From NCBI GenBank assembly GCA_027043825.1, contig JALUER010000012.1, forward strand, positions 1 to 6,217: a stretch of DNA of 6,217 nucleotides, read 5' to 3'. Below the pieces are notes generated by a model. The model searched no databases and had not been told where the DNA came from. It worked only from the letters and a program-made list of their open reading frames with translations. Source of the DNA: Microcaldota archaeon. GTDB lineage: Archaea; Iainarchaeota; Iainarchaeia; JAADDC01. The stretch's first letter is position 1; the number at the start of each line of letters is the position of its first letter. Below, piece by piece: positions 1 through 5,924 of the stretch. The position numbers were made by a program, and so were the translations under genes.

Positions 1-2
1 GC

Positions 3-584
3 GTCAGGGAGATGGTGGACGCGCTCTGGAAGGAACTCATTCCCTGGGCTTCCTCCCCCGAGGAGGCCCTGAAGGTCTACAGGTCCTTCTACTCCCCTGA
101 AGATGAGGCGGTTGCCCTCGGGGTGAAGCCGATCCACCTCTTCAGGCTCAACCAACGGAGCGCCCAGAAGTGGCTGGGGCTTTCCCTGCCTCCCCTGAAG
201 GTGGCCTTCGGCGTCGACAACGGTGAGCTCTTTGATGGCCACTTTGGTGACGCCCCGTCCTTCTGGATCTACGAGGTCACCCTGGACGGTTACAGGCTCC
301 TGGAGAAGCGACCGAACACCACGGAAGAGGAGGAAGAAGAGGAGCACGGCCACCACCACGGGAACCCGGCCAAATTCCGGGCGATCTACAGCATCCTCAA
401 GGACGTGGACGTCTGGGCTGCCTTCCGGATGGGGCCCAACTACGTGCGGATCGTGAAGGAGACCGACAAGGTCCCCTTCATAACGGGGACGAGGAAGCTC
501 CAGGAGGCGCTGGACAGGGTACGGAGGAAGTACCTCTCCCTCGCCCTGAGGAGGGTGTGCCGTGGAAATAGGGAGAACGAATAA
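3..584 (+). CDS. NifX/NifB-type dinitrogenase iron-molybdenum cofactor-like domain protein (5' end probably outside window)
   Basis: The C-terminal half, about residues 62-170 counted from ATG 12, looks like the small ribonuclease-H-fold domain of the NifX/NafY/NifB C-terminal family. In that family it binds iron-sulfur cluster or metallocofactor precursors. Visible signatures are VAFGVDN, GHFGDA (76-81), a WIYEV strand, and AFRMGPNYVR (137-146), which corresponds to the family's 'GxGPxxxR' turn. The first 60 residues are a helical region I do not recognise. The frame is open to the window edge (codons V-R-E precede ATG 12). GGGAG directly abuts ATG 12, too close to act as a Shine-Dalgarno site, so ATG 12 is probably internal and a larger upstream portion is missing. 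An unusual run of seven Glu followed by HGHHHG (105-117) interrupts the domain. The gene overlaps the following radical SAM gene by 23 bp. No nitrogenase gene is in view, so a nitrogen-fixation role is not implied. Domain call fairly sure; function unknown. Confidence 0.72.
   Translation, partial: VREMVDALWKELIPWASSPEEALKVYRSFYSPEDEAVALGVKPIHLFRLNQRSAQKWLGLSLPPLKVAFGVDNGELFDGHFGDAPSFWIYEVTLDGYRLLEKRPNTTEEEEEEEHGHHHGNPAKFRAIYSILKDVDVWAAFRMGPNYVRIVKETDKVPFITGTRKLQEALDRVRRKYLSLALRRVCRGNRENE
548..557 (+). promoter_or_regulatory. Shine-Dalgarno site for the radical SAM gene
   Basis: GAGGAGGGTG lies 4 nt before GTG 562, inside the end of the NifX-like gene. It supports the GTG start and translational coupling of the two overlapping genes. 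Confidence 0.6.
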
Positions 585-2016
585 GAGGGCCAGCGACGGG
601 AAGATACGGATAGCCCTTCTCTACCCGGGCACCTACAAGGAGGCGGTCTCCTCCCTCGGTCACCTCATCACCTACCAGATCCTAAACGAGGACGAGGAAA
701 CCGTGGCCCATCGCTTCACCCTTGACTCACCCTTCTCCATCGAGGAGGGCCTCCCCCTGAAGGCCTACGACTATGTCTTCGTCTCCGTCCACTACGAACC
801 CCAGCTCCCCAAGCTCCTCTCCTACCTCTCCCGATACGGCTTCCCCCTGCGCAGGGAAGAGAGGGAGAAGCGCCTCCTCCTCGGCGGGCCTGGTGTCTGG
901 AACCCGCTCCCTTCCTCCTCCTTTGCCGACGCCCTCTTCATCGGTGAGAGCGAGGACGTCTTTCCGAGGGTCCTCGACCTCCTCCACCTCCACCCTGAGG
1001 ACTGGAAGACCGACGGTCTCTACTCCACGTGGAACGGAGAATCCACTTCCTTCACCCTCCACGATCTCTCCTTTGCCTACTCCCACCTCCTCTCCGACAA
1101 CACCGCCTACGGGAGGTTCCCCCTCTTCCTGGAGGTGAACAGGGGCTGTAGGTTTGCCTGTAGGTTCTGTCTCATCGGCTGGACCCGTAAGCCCCAGAGG
1201 AATAGGAAGCTCTCCCAGGTCCTCGAGATAGTGGAGGACCACTTTGCCAGGGGTGCCGAGAAGGTCGTCTTCATAGGCTCCGACGTTATGAACTACCCCC
1301 ACATCGAGAGGATTCTGGAGGACTTGGCCGCCTTCTCCATCCCCTTCTCCATACCATCTGCCCGCATAGAGCGACTCACCGATGAGATGCTGTCCATCCT
1401 CGGGCGGGGTGGTATCAAGACCCTCACGGTGGCCCCGGAGGCAGCAGATGAGAGGAGGAAGCTCTTCATCGCCAAACCCATACCCAACGAGGACGTGGTG
1501 GACATCGCCAGGCGGGCCAGGTCCTTTGGTATCCGGAGGTTAAAGTTATACTTCGTCCTTGGTTTCCCCGACAGCGACGAGAAGGAGGCCCTGTCTATAG
1601 TGAACCTCGTGAGGGAGGTTAGGAAGCACATCCCTGTGACTGGTACCGTCTCCGTATTCGTCCCCAAACCCTACACCCCCTTCCAACACCTTCCCATGGA
1701 GGACCTCGACAAAACCCGCCGGTTGTTAAAGATCGTCAAGAAGGGGGCACCTTGGCTGGACGTGGGCAACGTCAAGCGGGCCGCTCTCCAGGCCGTGCTC
1801 TCCGTGGGAGACGAACAGGTATCGGAGCTCCTGCTCCGGGCCCACAAGAACTACAACTACTTCTACTGGAGGCGGGTGGCCCGGGAAATGGGCCTGGACA
1901 TAGACAGGTACATCTACGGGCCCCGGGAGACCCCCTGGATGGAGAAGGTCAGAACTCCCCTGCCGAGGAGGGCCCTGAAGGAGGGACTGGAGGTGGCCGC
2001 GGAGGTGTACCGATGA
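562..2016 (+). CDS. Radical SAM enzyme with N-terminal B12-binding-like domain (COG1032 / TIGR03960-like)
   Basis: This is a 484-residue radical SAM protein starting at GTG. Residues 14-140 form an alternating alpha/beta region (IRIALLYPGTYKEAVSSLG, YVFVSVHYEP, LLLGGPG, FIGE) like the cobalamin-binding-type N-domain of archaeal and bacterial COG1032 proteins. I see no DxHxxG base-off cobalamin motif, so B12 binding is doubtful. The radical SAM core begins at EVNRGC and carries CX3CX2C (C196, C200, C203), which ligates the 4Fe-4S cluster that cleaves S-adenosylmethionine. Later core landmarks are VFIGSDVMNYP (236-246), TVAPEAADERR (289-299) and KLYFVLGFPDSDE (328-340), all recalling the TIGR03960/YgiQ-like group. 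The C-terminal 110 residues are Arg/Lys-rich with an aromatic NYNYFYW patch. The substrate is unknown; RNA or protein modification is the usual role of relatives. The gene overlaps its upstream neighbour by 23 bp and its downstream one by 4 bp (ATGA), so the three are probably cotranscribed. Superfamily assignment certain; subfamily likely. Confidence 0.9.
   Translation: MEIGRTNKRASDGKIRIALLYPGTYKEAVSSLGHLITYQILNEDEETVAHRFTLDSPFSIEEGLPLKAYDYVFVSVHYEPQLPKLLSYLSRYGFPLRREEREKRLLLGGPGVWNPLPSSSFADALFIGESEDVFPRVLDLLHLHPEDWKTDGLYSTWNGESTSFTLHDLSFAYSHLLSDNTAYGRFPLFLEVNRGCRFACRFCLIGWTRKPQRNRKLSQVLEIVEDHFARGAEKVVFIGSDVMNYPHIERILEDLAAFSIPFSIPSARIERLTDEMLSILGRGGIKTLTVAPEAADERRKLFIAKPIPNEDVVDIARRARSFGIRRLKLYFVLGFPDSDEKEALSIVNLVREVRKHIPVTGTVSVFVPKPYTPFQHLPMEDLDKTRRLLKIVKKGAPWLDVGNVKRAALQAVLSVGDEQVSELLLRAHKNYNYFYWRRVAREMGLDIDRYIYGPRETPWMEKVRTPLPRRALKEGLEVAAEVYR
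2001..2008 (+). promoter_or_regulatory. Shine-Dalgarno site deciding the start of the DTD2-like gene
   Basis: GGAGGTGT lies 4 nt before ATG 2013, inside the last codons of the radical SAM gene. It selects ATG 2013 and argues against an in-frame upstream start at 1752, which would read through the radical SAM gene in another frame. Confidence 0.75.
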
Positions 2017-2753
2017 TAGGAGTGGTGGTCTTCAAGTCCTCATCGCCGGCGGGGAAGAAACTCCTTGATCTACTTTCCTCCTTGGAGGAGGTGGAGGTGC
2101 GGGGCATAGGAAGGGTCTACCGCTACGAGATGAAGCGAAGGTCCCTCTACTTCGTCCCCCTCCCCACCGAGTTCTCCTTCAACGCCGAGTTCCACCTGAA
2201 GAGGATCGTCTCCGGTCTGGGCAGACCTTCCTTCGTCCTTTCCCTCTATCCCCCCGAGGCCAAAGCCGTCTTCCTCCACGCCACCGGCAACGTCACCTCT
2301 TCAAACCCTCTCCTCCACCCCTCCTTCACTCCCCGCTCCGTCTCCCCGGTTGACGGAGACTTCCTGGGCACCCTCTACCTTGCCCTGAAGAGGAGCGGGG
2401 TTCCCGTCAGCGTGGTGGCTGTCCACGACCCACCGTCCAGCCTCTCTTTACCCCACATAGCCGTGAGGCTTCCCTCCTCCTACGTGGAGGATTTCCTTCC
2501 GGCCGTCATCGCCGCCTTCCGGAGGAAGAAGATCTTCGTCCCCTATGTGACGGTGTCCCGCTCCTACACCGCCGACTACTTCTCCTCCCTCTTCGAGGGC
2601 CGCCGTATATCTGCCTACCACGTCCCCTTCTACTGGTCCCACTTCCTCGACGTCTCCCTCTTCTCCCTCATGGTGGAGAGGGGAAGGGTGAGGAAGATCT
2701 TGGTCGAGAAGGGCCTAGTACTCCCAGGGGAACTTCCTCAGGAAGAAGTGTGA
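2013..2753 (+). CDS. Divergent DTD2/GEK1-like protein (D-aminoacyl-tRNA deacylase family relative)
   Basis: The gene encodes 246 residues and starts at an ATGA overlap with the radical SAM gene behind a strong GGAGGTGT site. The segment order matches my memory of archaeal DTD2 (DtdA), which frees tRNA from mischarged D-amino acids. There is an N-terminal beta-alpha start (MIGVVVFKSSSPAG), then FVLSLYPPEAKAVFLHATGN (74-93; family pattern SRH...H-TGN), then VHDPPSSLSLPHIAVRLPSS (137-156; family HHGPT...P-FVEIGS), then a C-terminal segment with SYTADYF, AYHVPFY and a final KILVEKGL (228-235; family ...KGL). Several His residues I expect in active DTD2 are replaced: SRH reads SLY, HHGP reads HDPP, and the GGHY position reads SRSY. 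Deacylase activity is therefore uncertain. The length is slightly short for the family. The 3' end overlaps the convergent CCA-adding gene by 39 bp, placing it beside another tRNA-end enzyme. The family link is an inference from motifs; a DTD2-fold protein with another function is possible. Confidence 0.6.
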   Translation: MIGVVVFKSSSPAGKKLLDLLSSLEEVEVRGIGRVYRYEMKRRSLYFVPLPTEFSFNAEFHLKRIVSGLGRPSFVLSLYPPEAKAVFLHATGNVTSSNPLLHPSFTPRSVSPVDGDFLGTLYLALKRSGVPVSVVAVHDPPSSLSLPHIAVRLPSSYVEDFLPAVIAAFRRKKIFVPYVTVSRSYTADYFSSLFEGRRISAYHVPFYWSHFLDVSLFSLMVERGRVRKILVEKGLVLPGELPQEEV

Positions 2754-4073
2754 GAAAAAGGACGGAGAAACATCGTAGTACCGGAGGATCCCGATCCCTT
2801 CCACCACCTGGAAGCCTTTCTCCAGGGAAGAGAGCAGGTCCTTGCCCACGCTTTTCCCCTTCACGATCTCCTCCACGGACTCCATGGCCTCCACCAGGAG
2901 GCTCTTCTGGTCCACCTCGTAGAACGCCACGAGCCTTCCCTCTTCGTTGATGTAGGGCCCGAACCTGTCGTTTTCATGTCTCTCCAGGAACCGGGAGGAA
3001 TGTTCCAGGTCTGTGACGGGGGGTCCTTCCCTCAGGTGGATCCTCGCCGTGTACCTACCCACCACTTCCAGGAGAACGAGGACGTGCTCCCTCTCATCGG
3101 TCCAGCCCTCCGCCTGGAGCACCAGGTTGTCCTTCTCCTCCATTTTCCGTCTCAGTAGCTTGACGAACCTCTTCAGCTGTCCCCACACGTTGTCGGGTGC
3201 CGAGCCAGGCGGGTACTTCGTGTAGACGAGGACGGGCCTGCTCCTCCTCTCTGTAATGATCTTCCTCAGGGTAGACGGCGCCAGTCTTGGCTCCTCCGGG
3301 AAGAAGAACTTGAGGGAAGGTCTTGTCAGGAAGTATCGGGCCGCCACGATGAAGGTGGCCATGGACCTCTTTGACACCGTGTGGGCCACGTTCCTGTGGG
3401 GGTCCACAGGGTCCACCACCACCAGGGGGCGCCTCTCCTTGACCTCCCCGTGCCCCTCGATGTCTATGTACTCCCCCCATTTCCACCGGGCCGCCGCCCG
3501 GAGGGTGGAGAGGAAATCGCCGTAGTGAATGATGAGGAGCTCGCAGAGATACCCCGAGAACCCTTCCACCTTCACCTCGGCCCCGTAAACCCCTATACCC
3601 TTCAGAAAGGCCTTCAACAACCTTACCTGGTCCTTCTGGTGGTCCTTTAACCTACGCCGCACGTACTCGTTGTGGAGGGGCGTCCTGTCCGTGGCAGAGA
3701 CCACCCTCTCGCCAGGGCGCATCCTGTAGGCCGGCACCACTTCCACGTCCACCCCGTCGACTTCCAGACTCACGTAGGGGTGTTGGGCATACCTCAATTC
3801 ACCCCCCAGCTTCTCCGACAGCCTCTTCACCTCCTCCTCGATCCTCTCCAGAGACACTCCCTTGGGGTAGAGGATGAACGCGTCCACGTCGGAGGATCCC
3901 CGGAGGTTGGTGTCCCTTGCCGAGCTCCCGGCGAAGACCACCTCCTCGTAGGAGAACTCCCCCTTCATCCCTTCCAACGTCCGCCTTACCCTCTCCATTA
4001 TCCTCTCTATCCTCTTCCTCTCCTCCTCGCTCGGTCTTACCCTTTCCAGAACCCTCCGAAGGATCTCCTCCAC
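2715..4073 (-). CDS. cca: Archaeal class I CCA-adding enzyme (tRNA nucleotidyltransferase)
   Basis: This enzyme adds or repairs the 3'-terminal CCA of tRNAs in the cytoplasm, using CTP and ATP without a template. Numbering is from GTG 4073 (452 residues; the Archaeoglobus fulgidus enzyme has 437). The nucleotidyltransferase head is at about 45-140, with GSSARDT (49-55), SDVD (61-64; D62 and D64 are metal ligands), HPYV (98-101), VDVEVVPAYRM (108-118; E111 at the third carboxylate) and TDRTPLHNEY (128-137). The central domain has VRLLKAFLKG and GFSGYLCELLI (171-181), both typical of archaeal CCA enzymes. The rest matches the tail domain by length and position. The frame also opens at ATG 4112, adding 13 residues. 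I prefer GTG 4073 because the protein then begins VEEILRRVLERVRP, in register with the A. fulgidus N-terminus, and a TATA box sits 25 nt upstream. The gene is convergent with the DTD2-like gene and divergent from the ATPase gene. Confidence 0.95.
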   Translation of the reverse strand: MEEILRRVLERVRPSEEERKRIERIMERVRRTLEGMKGEFSYEEVVFAGSSARDTNLRGSSDVDAFILYPKGVSLERIEEEVKRLSEKLGGELRYAQHPYVSLEVDGVDVEVVPAYRMRPGERVVSATDRTPLHNEYVRRRLKDHQKDQVRLLKAFLKGIGVYGAEVKVEGFSGYLCELLIIHYGDFLSTLRAAARWKWGEYIDIEGHGEVKERRPLVVVDPVDPHRNVAHTVSKRSMATFIVAARYFLTRPSLKFFFPEEPRLAPSTLRKIITERRSRPVLVYTKYPPGSAPDNVWGQLKRFVKLLRRKMEEKDNLVLQAEGWTDEREHVLVLLEVVGRYTARIHLREGPPVTDLEHSSRFLERHENDRFGPYINEEGRLVAFYEVDQKSLLVEAMESVEEIVKGKSVGKDLLSSLEKGFQVVEGIGILRYYDVSPSFFSHFFLRKFPWEY

Positions 4074-4076
4074 CTG

Positions 4077-4084
4077 TTTAAATT
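4077..4084 (+). promoter_or_regulatory. TATA-like box for the ATPase operon (leaderless)
   Basis: TTTAAATT is centred about 24.5 nt upstream of GTG 4105, the usual archaeal TATA-to-start spacing. There is no Shine-Dalgarno site before 4105, so a leaderless transcript starting at the GTG is the natural reading. I see no clear BRE. Inference from position and composition. Confidence 0.55.
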
Positions 4085-4094
4085 GTTCTTCTCC

Positions 4095-4101
4095 TTTATA
4101 A
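4095..4101 (-). promoter_or_regulatory. TATA-like box for cca (leaderless)
   Basis: On the minus strand TTATAAA is centred 25 nt upstream of GTG 4073, the preferred cca start. It lies between the ATPase TATA box and the ATPase start, so the two promoters interlock. No comparable box precedes ATG 4112 at this spacing. A Shine-Dalgarno-like AAAGGAG overlaps it but is too far from the GTG to serve. Confidence 0.6.
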
Positions 4102-4104
4102 TGC

Positions 4105-5547
4105 GTGGCCATCGATCCCCTGAAGTACGTCGAGGCGGTTTCCGGCGAGCCCTACGGGGAGTACAAGATCGTGTCCCCTTCCCTGGACGACGTGGAAAGG
4201 CGTCTCATCGACGTCATGGTTGACGTCTTCTCCGGGAGGCATTCCCTCCACGACGCGGACCTCTCCTTCCTTGGCGGGAGCGAGAGGGACTTCGTCGTCC
4301 TGCTACGGGACTTCCTGAAGGGTGTTAGGCCAAGACCCCTCTACGGGAGGGAGGAGCTGAACCGGATGATTGAAGACCTCTCCGAGTCCCTCTCGGTGGT
4401 AGGGATAAAGGAGCCCTTCGTGGCCGTTTCCTCCATCTTCCACGGCTTCGGCCTTGGAGACCTGGAGTTCCCCCTCTACGACGACGAGGTGGAGGAGATC
4501 GAGGTCAACGGATCCCGATCCACCTTCGTCTATCACCGGAAACTCGGCTACCTCGAGGCGAAGCTCTCCTTCGATCTATCCTCCGTTGTCAGGAGGCTCA
4601 GAAGGATTTCCTCATCCCCATCTACCATTCTTGACGTCAAGCTCCCGGACGGAGAGCGGGCCAACGTGGTGCTCCCACCCCTCTCGGAGGGAGGCCCCTC
4701 CATTACCATCCGCCGCTTCAACCGGCGCTTCTACAACCTCCTCTCCCTCGTGAAGCAGGGTACCCTCACGCCCGAGCTCTTGGCCTACCTCTGGCTCCTC
4801 CTGGAGGGAATGGGTGTCCTTCCCCACAACCTTATCGTGGCCGGGAACACCGGGGGAGGCAAGACCACCACCCTCAACGCCCTCCTCGACCTCGTCCCCT
4901 TCTCCGAGAGGATCATAACCATAGAGGACACCAGGGAGCTCTCCCTCGTCCACCCCAACGTGGTCCACCTGGTGGCGGAGGACGGAAGCCTGGACTCCCT
5001 TCTCAGGACGGCCCTCCGGATGAGGCCTGATCGGATCGTGGTGGGGGAAGTGAGGGGTTCCGAGGCCGAGACCCTCCTGGCCGCCATGAACGTGGGGCAC
5101 TCCGGCTACGGAACCCTCCACGCCAATAATGCCCGGGACGTGATAAGGAAGCTCACCACTCCCCCCATGGGTGTCCCCCCTCCCATGCTGGGCGTCCTGA
5201 ACCTCGTCCTCGTCCAGCACCGGATGAGGGTCCCCGGCAGGGGCGTCATCCGGCGGGTTGTGTCGGTGGCGGAGGTGGTACCCGCCGAGGGAGGGGTGAG
5301 CCTCTCGGAGGTCTTCCGCTGGGACCCCAAGACGGACACCCTCAAGAGGACCACCGTCCCCTCCTCTCTCCTGGACCGCATGGCCGAGTCCCTTGGACTG
5401 TCCAAGAAAGACCTTCTATCTGAGCTCAAGAATAGGGAAAGGATCGTTCACTTTGCTCTATCCCAGAAGATGGACCGTCCTCGCTTCCTTTCCCTCGTCA
5501 ACACCTACTATCACCACCCGGAGAAGGTTCTGAAGGTGGTCGAATGA
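4105..5547 (+). CDS. Archaeal type II/IV secretion or pilus-assembly ATPase (GspE/VirB11-like)
   Basis: This is a 480-residue hexameric-motor-type ATPase of the archaeal GspE2/TadA/FlaI superfamily; such ATPases drive pilus, archaellum or secretion assembly at the cytoplasmic face of the membrane. The N-domain (1-200) contains the archaeal family's early EPYGEYKIV segment and a YDDEVEEIEVNG stretch (125-136). The C-domain has PSITIRRF (198-205), Walker A GNTGGGKTT (247-255; K253), Asp box ITIEDTREL (271-279), Walker B RIVVGEVRG (310-318; E315) and His box GTLHANNARD (336-345). The C-terminal FRWDPKTDTL and YYHHPEKVL segments are typical of the archaeal group. Walker A has Gly where Ser is usual. 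The start must be GTG 4105 or later, because TAA at 4099-4101 closes the frame; it is leaderless by the TATA spacing. No transmembrane platform gene (FlaJ/TadC type) follows. The next gene is UPF0201 with a 4-bp overlap. Family sure; the machine it serves is unknown. Confidence 0.93.
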   Translation: MAIDPLKYVEAVSGEPYGEYKIVSPSLDDVERRLIDVMVDVFSGRHSLHDADLSFLGGSERDFVVLLRDFLKGVRPRPLYGREELNRMIEDLSESLSVVGIKEPFVAVSSIFHGFGLGDLEFPLYDDEVEEIEVNGSRSTFVYHRKLGYLEAKLSFDLSSVVRRLRRISSSPSTILDVKLPDGERANVVLPPLSEGGPSITIRRFNRRFYNLLSLVKQGTLTPELLAYLWLLLEGMGVLPHNLIVAGNTGGGKTTTLNALLDLVPFSERIITIEDTRELSLVHPNVVHLVAEDGSLDSLLRTALRMRPDRIVVGEVRGSEAETLLAAMNVGHSGYGTLHANNARDVIRKLTTPPMGVPPPMLGVLNLVLVQHRMRVPGRGVIRRVVSVAEVVPAEGGVSLSEVFRWDPKTDTLKRTTVPSSLLDRMAESLGLSKKDLLSELKNRERIVHFALSQKMDRPRFLSLVNTYYHHPEKVLKVVE

Positions 5548-5924
5548 TCGAGGTGGAGCTCACGGTGCGGATAAAGCCCACGGAAGACCCAGAAAAAGTC
5601 CTGGAGGCAGTAAAGAAGCTCTTTCCGGACTTGGAATACGAGGTAAGGGAGAGTTACGTGGTGGGAAGGGGTAAGGGGATAGAGGCTTTAAGGACCTTCA
5701 TAGATGTTATTGGTAGGGAGGCCATCGCAGCCCGGGCGCTCAGCCTCATAAGGGAGCGGCGCCGGGGTAACTCGGTGGTCATCCCCATCGACAAGGAAGT
5801 GGCCACCGTGGGCCGGATCTCCTTCGACGAGGAAGGGGAAATGGGCCCCATGTGGCTGGAGGTAAGGGGAGATGTTGAGGAAGTTGAAGATCTTATTCGC
5901 TCTCTTCTTCATCCTAAGCCTTAG
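5544..5924 (+). CDS. UPF0201 family protein (COG1931), putative RNA-binding
   Basis: This is a 126-residue protein starting with the ATGA overlap to the ATPase stop; AAGGTGGT at 5533-5540 can serve as its ribosome binding site. The sequence follows the archaeal UPF0201 pattern: a first strand with KPTEDPEKVLEAVKKLFPDL (11-30), a middle region with GREAIAARALSLI (57-69), then GNSVVIPIDKEVATVGRISF (75-94) and GEMGPMWLEV (97-106). Family members are predicted to be small alpha/beta RNA-binding proteins, related by fold to ribosomal protein L5 as I recall, with no proven function. The usual C-terminal 'DWLAP' ending is replaced here by LIRSLLHPKP, so the tail has diverged. The protein is soluble, without membrane segments or Cys. 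Its position between a secretion-type ATPase and an exported protein is not what one expects for a ribosome-like protein. The last 53 bp overlap the next gene. Confidence 0.88.
   Translation: MIEVELTVRIKPTEDPEKVLEAVKKLFPDLEYEVRESYVVGRGKGIEALRTFIDVIGREAIAARALSLIRERRRGNSVVIPIDKEVATVGRISFDEEGEMGPMWLEVRGDVEEVEDLIRSLLHPKP
5858..5863 (+). promoter_or_regulatory. Shine-Dalgarno site for the secreted-protein gene
   Basis: GGAGGT lies 8 nt before ATG 5872, within the UPF0201 gene. It decides the start and supports cotranscription despite the 53-bp overlap. Confidence 0.7.

Noticed and set aside
3..584. Nitrogen-fixation gene
   Set aside because: NifX-fold domains are widespread in archaea without nitrogenase, and no other nif gene is in the window.
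727..1302. 191-codon open frame antisense to the radical SAM gene
   Set aside because: Low-complexity Gly/Glu/Val composition created by the GC-rich, pyrimidine-rich codons of the real gene; no domain and no ribosome site.
1752..2012. N-terminal extension of the DTD2-like frame
   Set aside because: It runs through the radical SAM gene in another frame, is Gly/Arg/Pro-rich, and the strong ribosome site and family-like N-terminus both point to ATG 2013.
2753..2760. T-run on the minus strand as a possible cca terminator
   Set aside because: It is only five T and lies upstream of the cca stop codon, inside Phe/Lys codons.
3961..4070. Long polypyrimidine tract on the plus strand
   Set aside because: Explained by the Glu/Lys/Arg-rich N-terminal helices of cca on the other strand; no mirror symmetry noticed.
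4156..4173. Alternative ATPase start at GTG 4171 behind GGGGAG
   Set aside because: It would remove the EPYGEYKIV segment, which fits the family's N-terminal region, and GTG 4105 has correct TATA spacing. It stays possible if the TATA at 4095-4101 also fires rightward.
3672..4223. 183-codon plus-strand frame opposite cca
   Set aside because: Pro/His/Leu-rich shadow of a clearly real cca gene; it also crosses the promoter island.
4612..5220. 202-codon minus-strand frame opposite the ATPase gene
   Set aside because: Gly/Val/His/Glu-rich shadow of the conserved Walker-motif region; no recognisable protein features.
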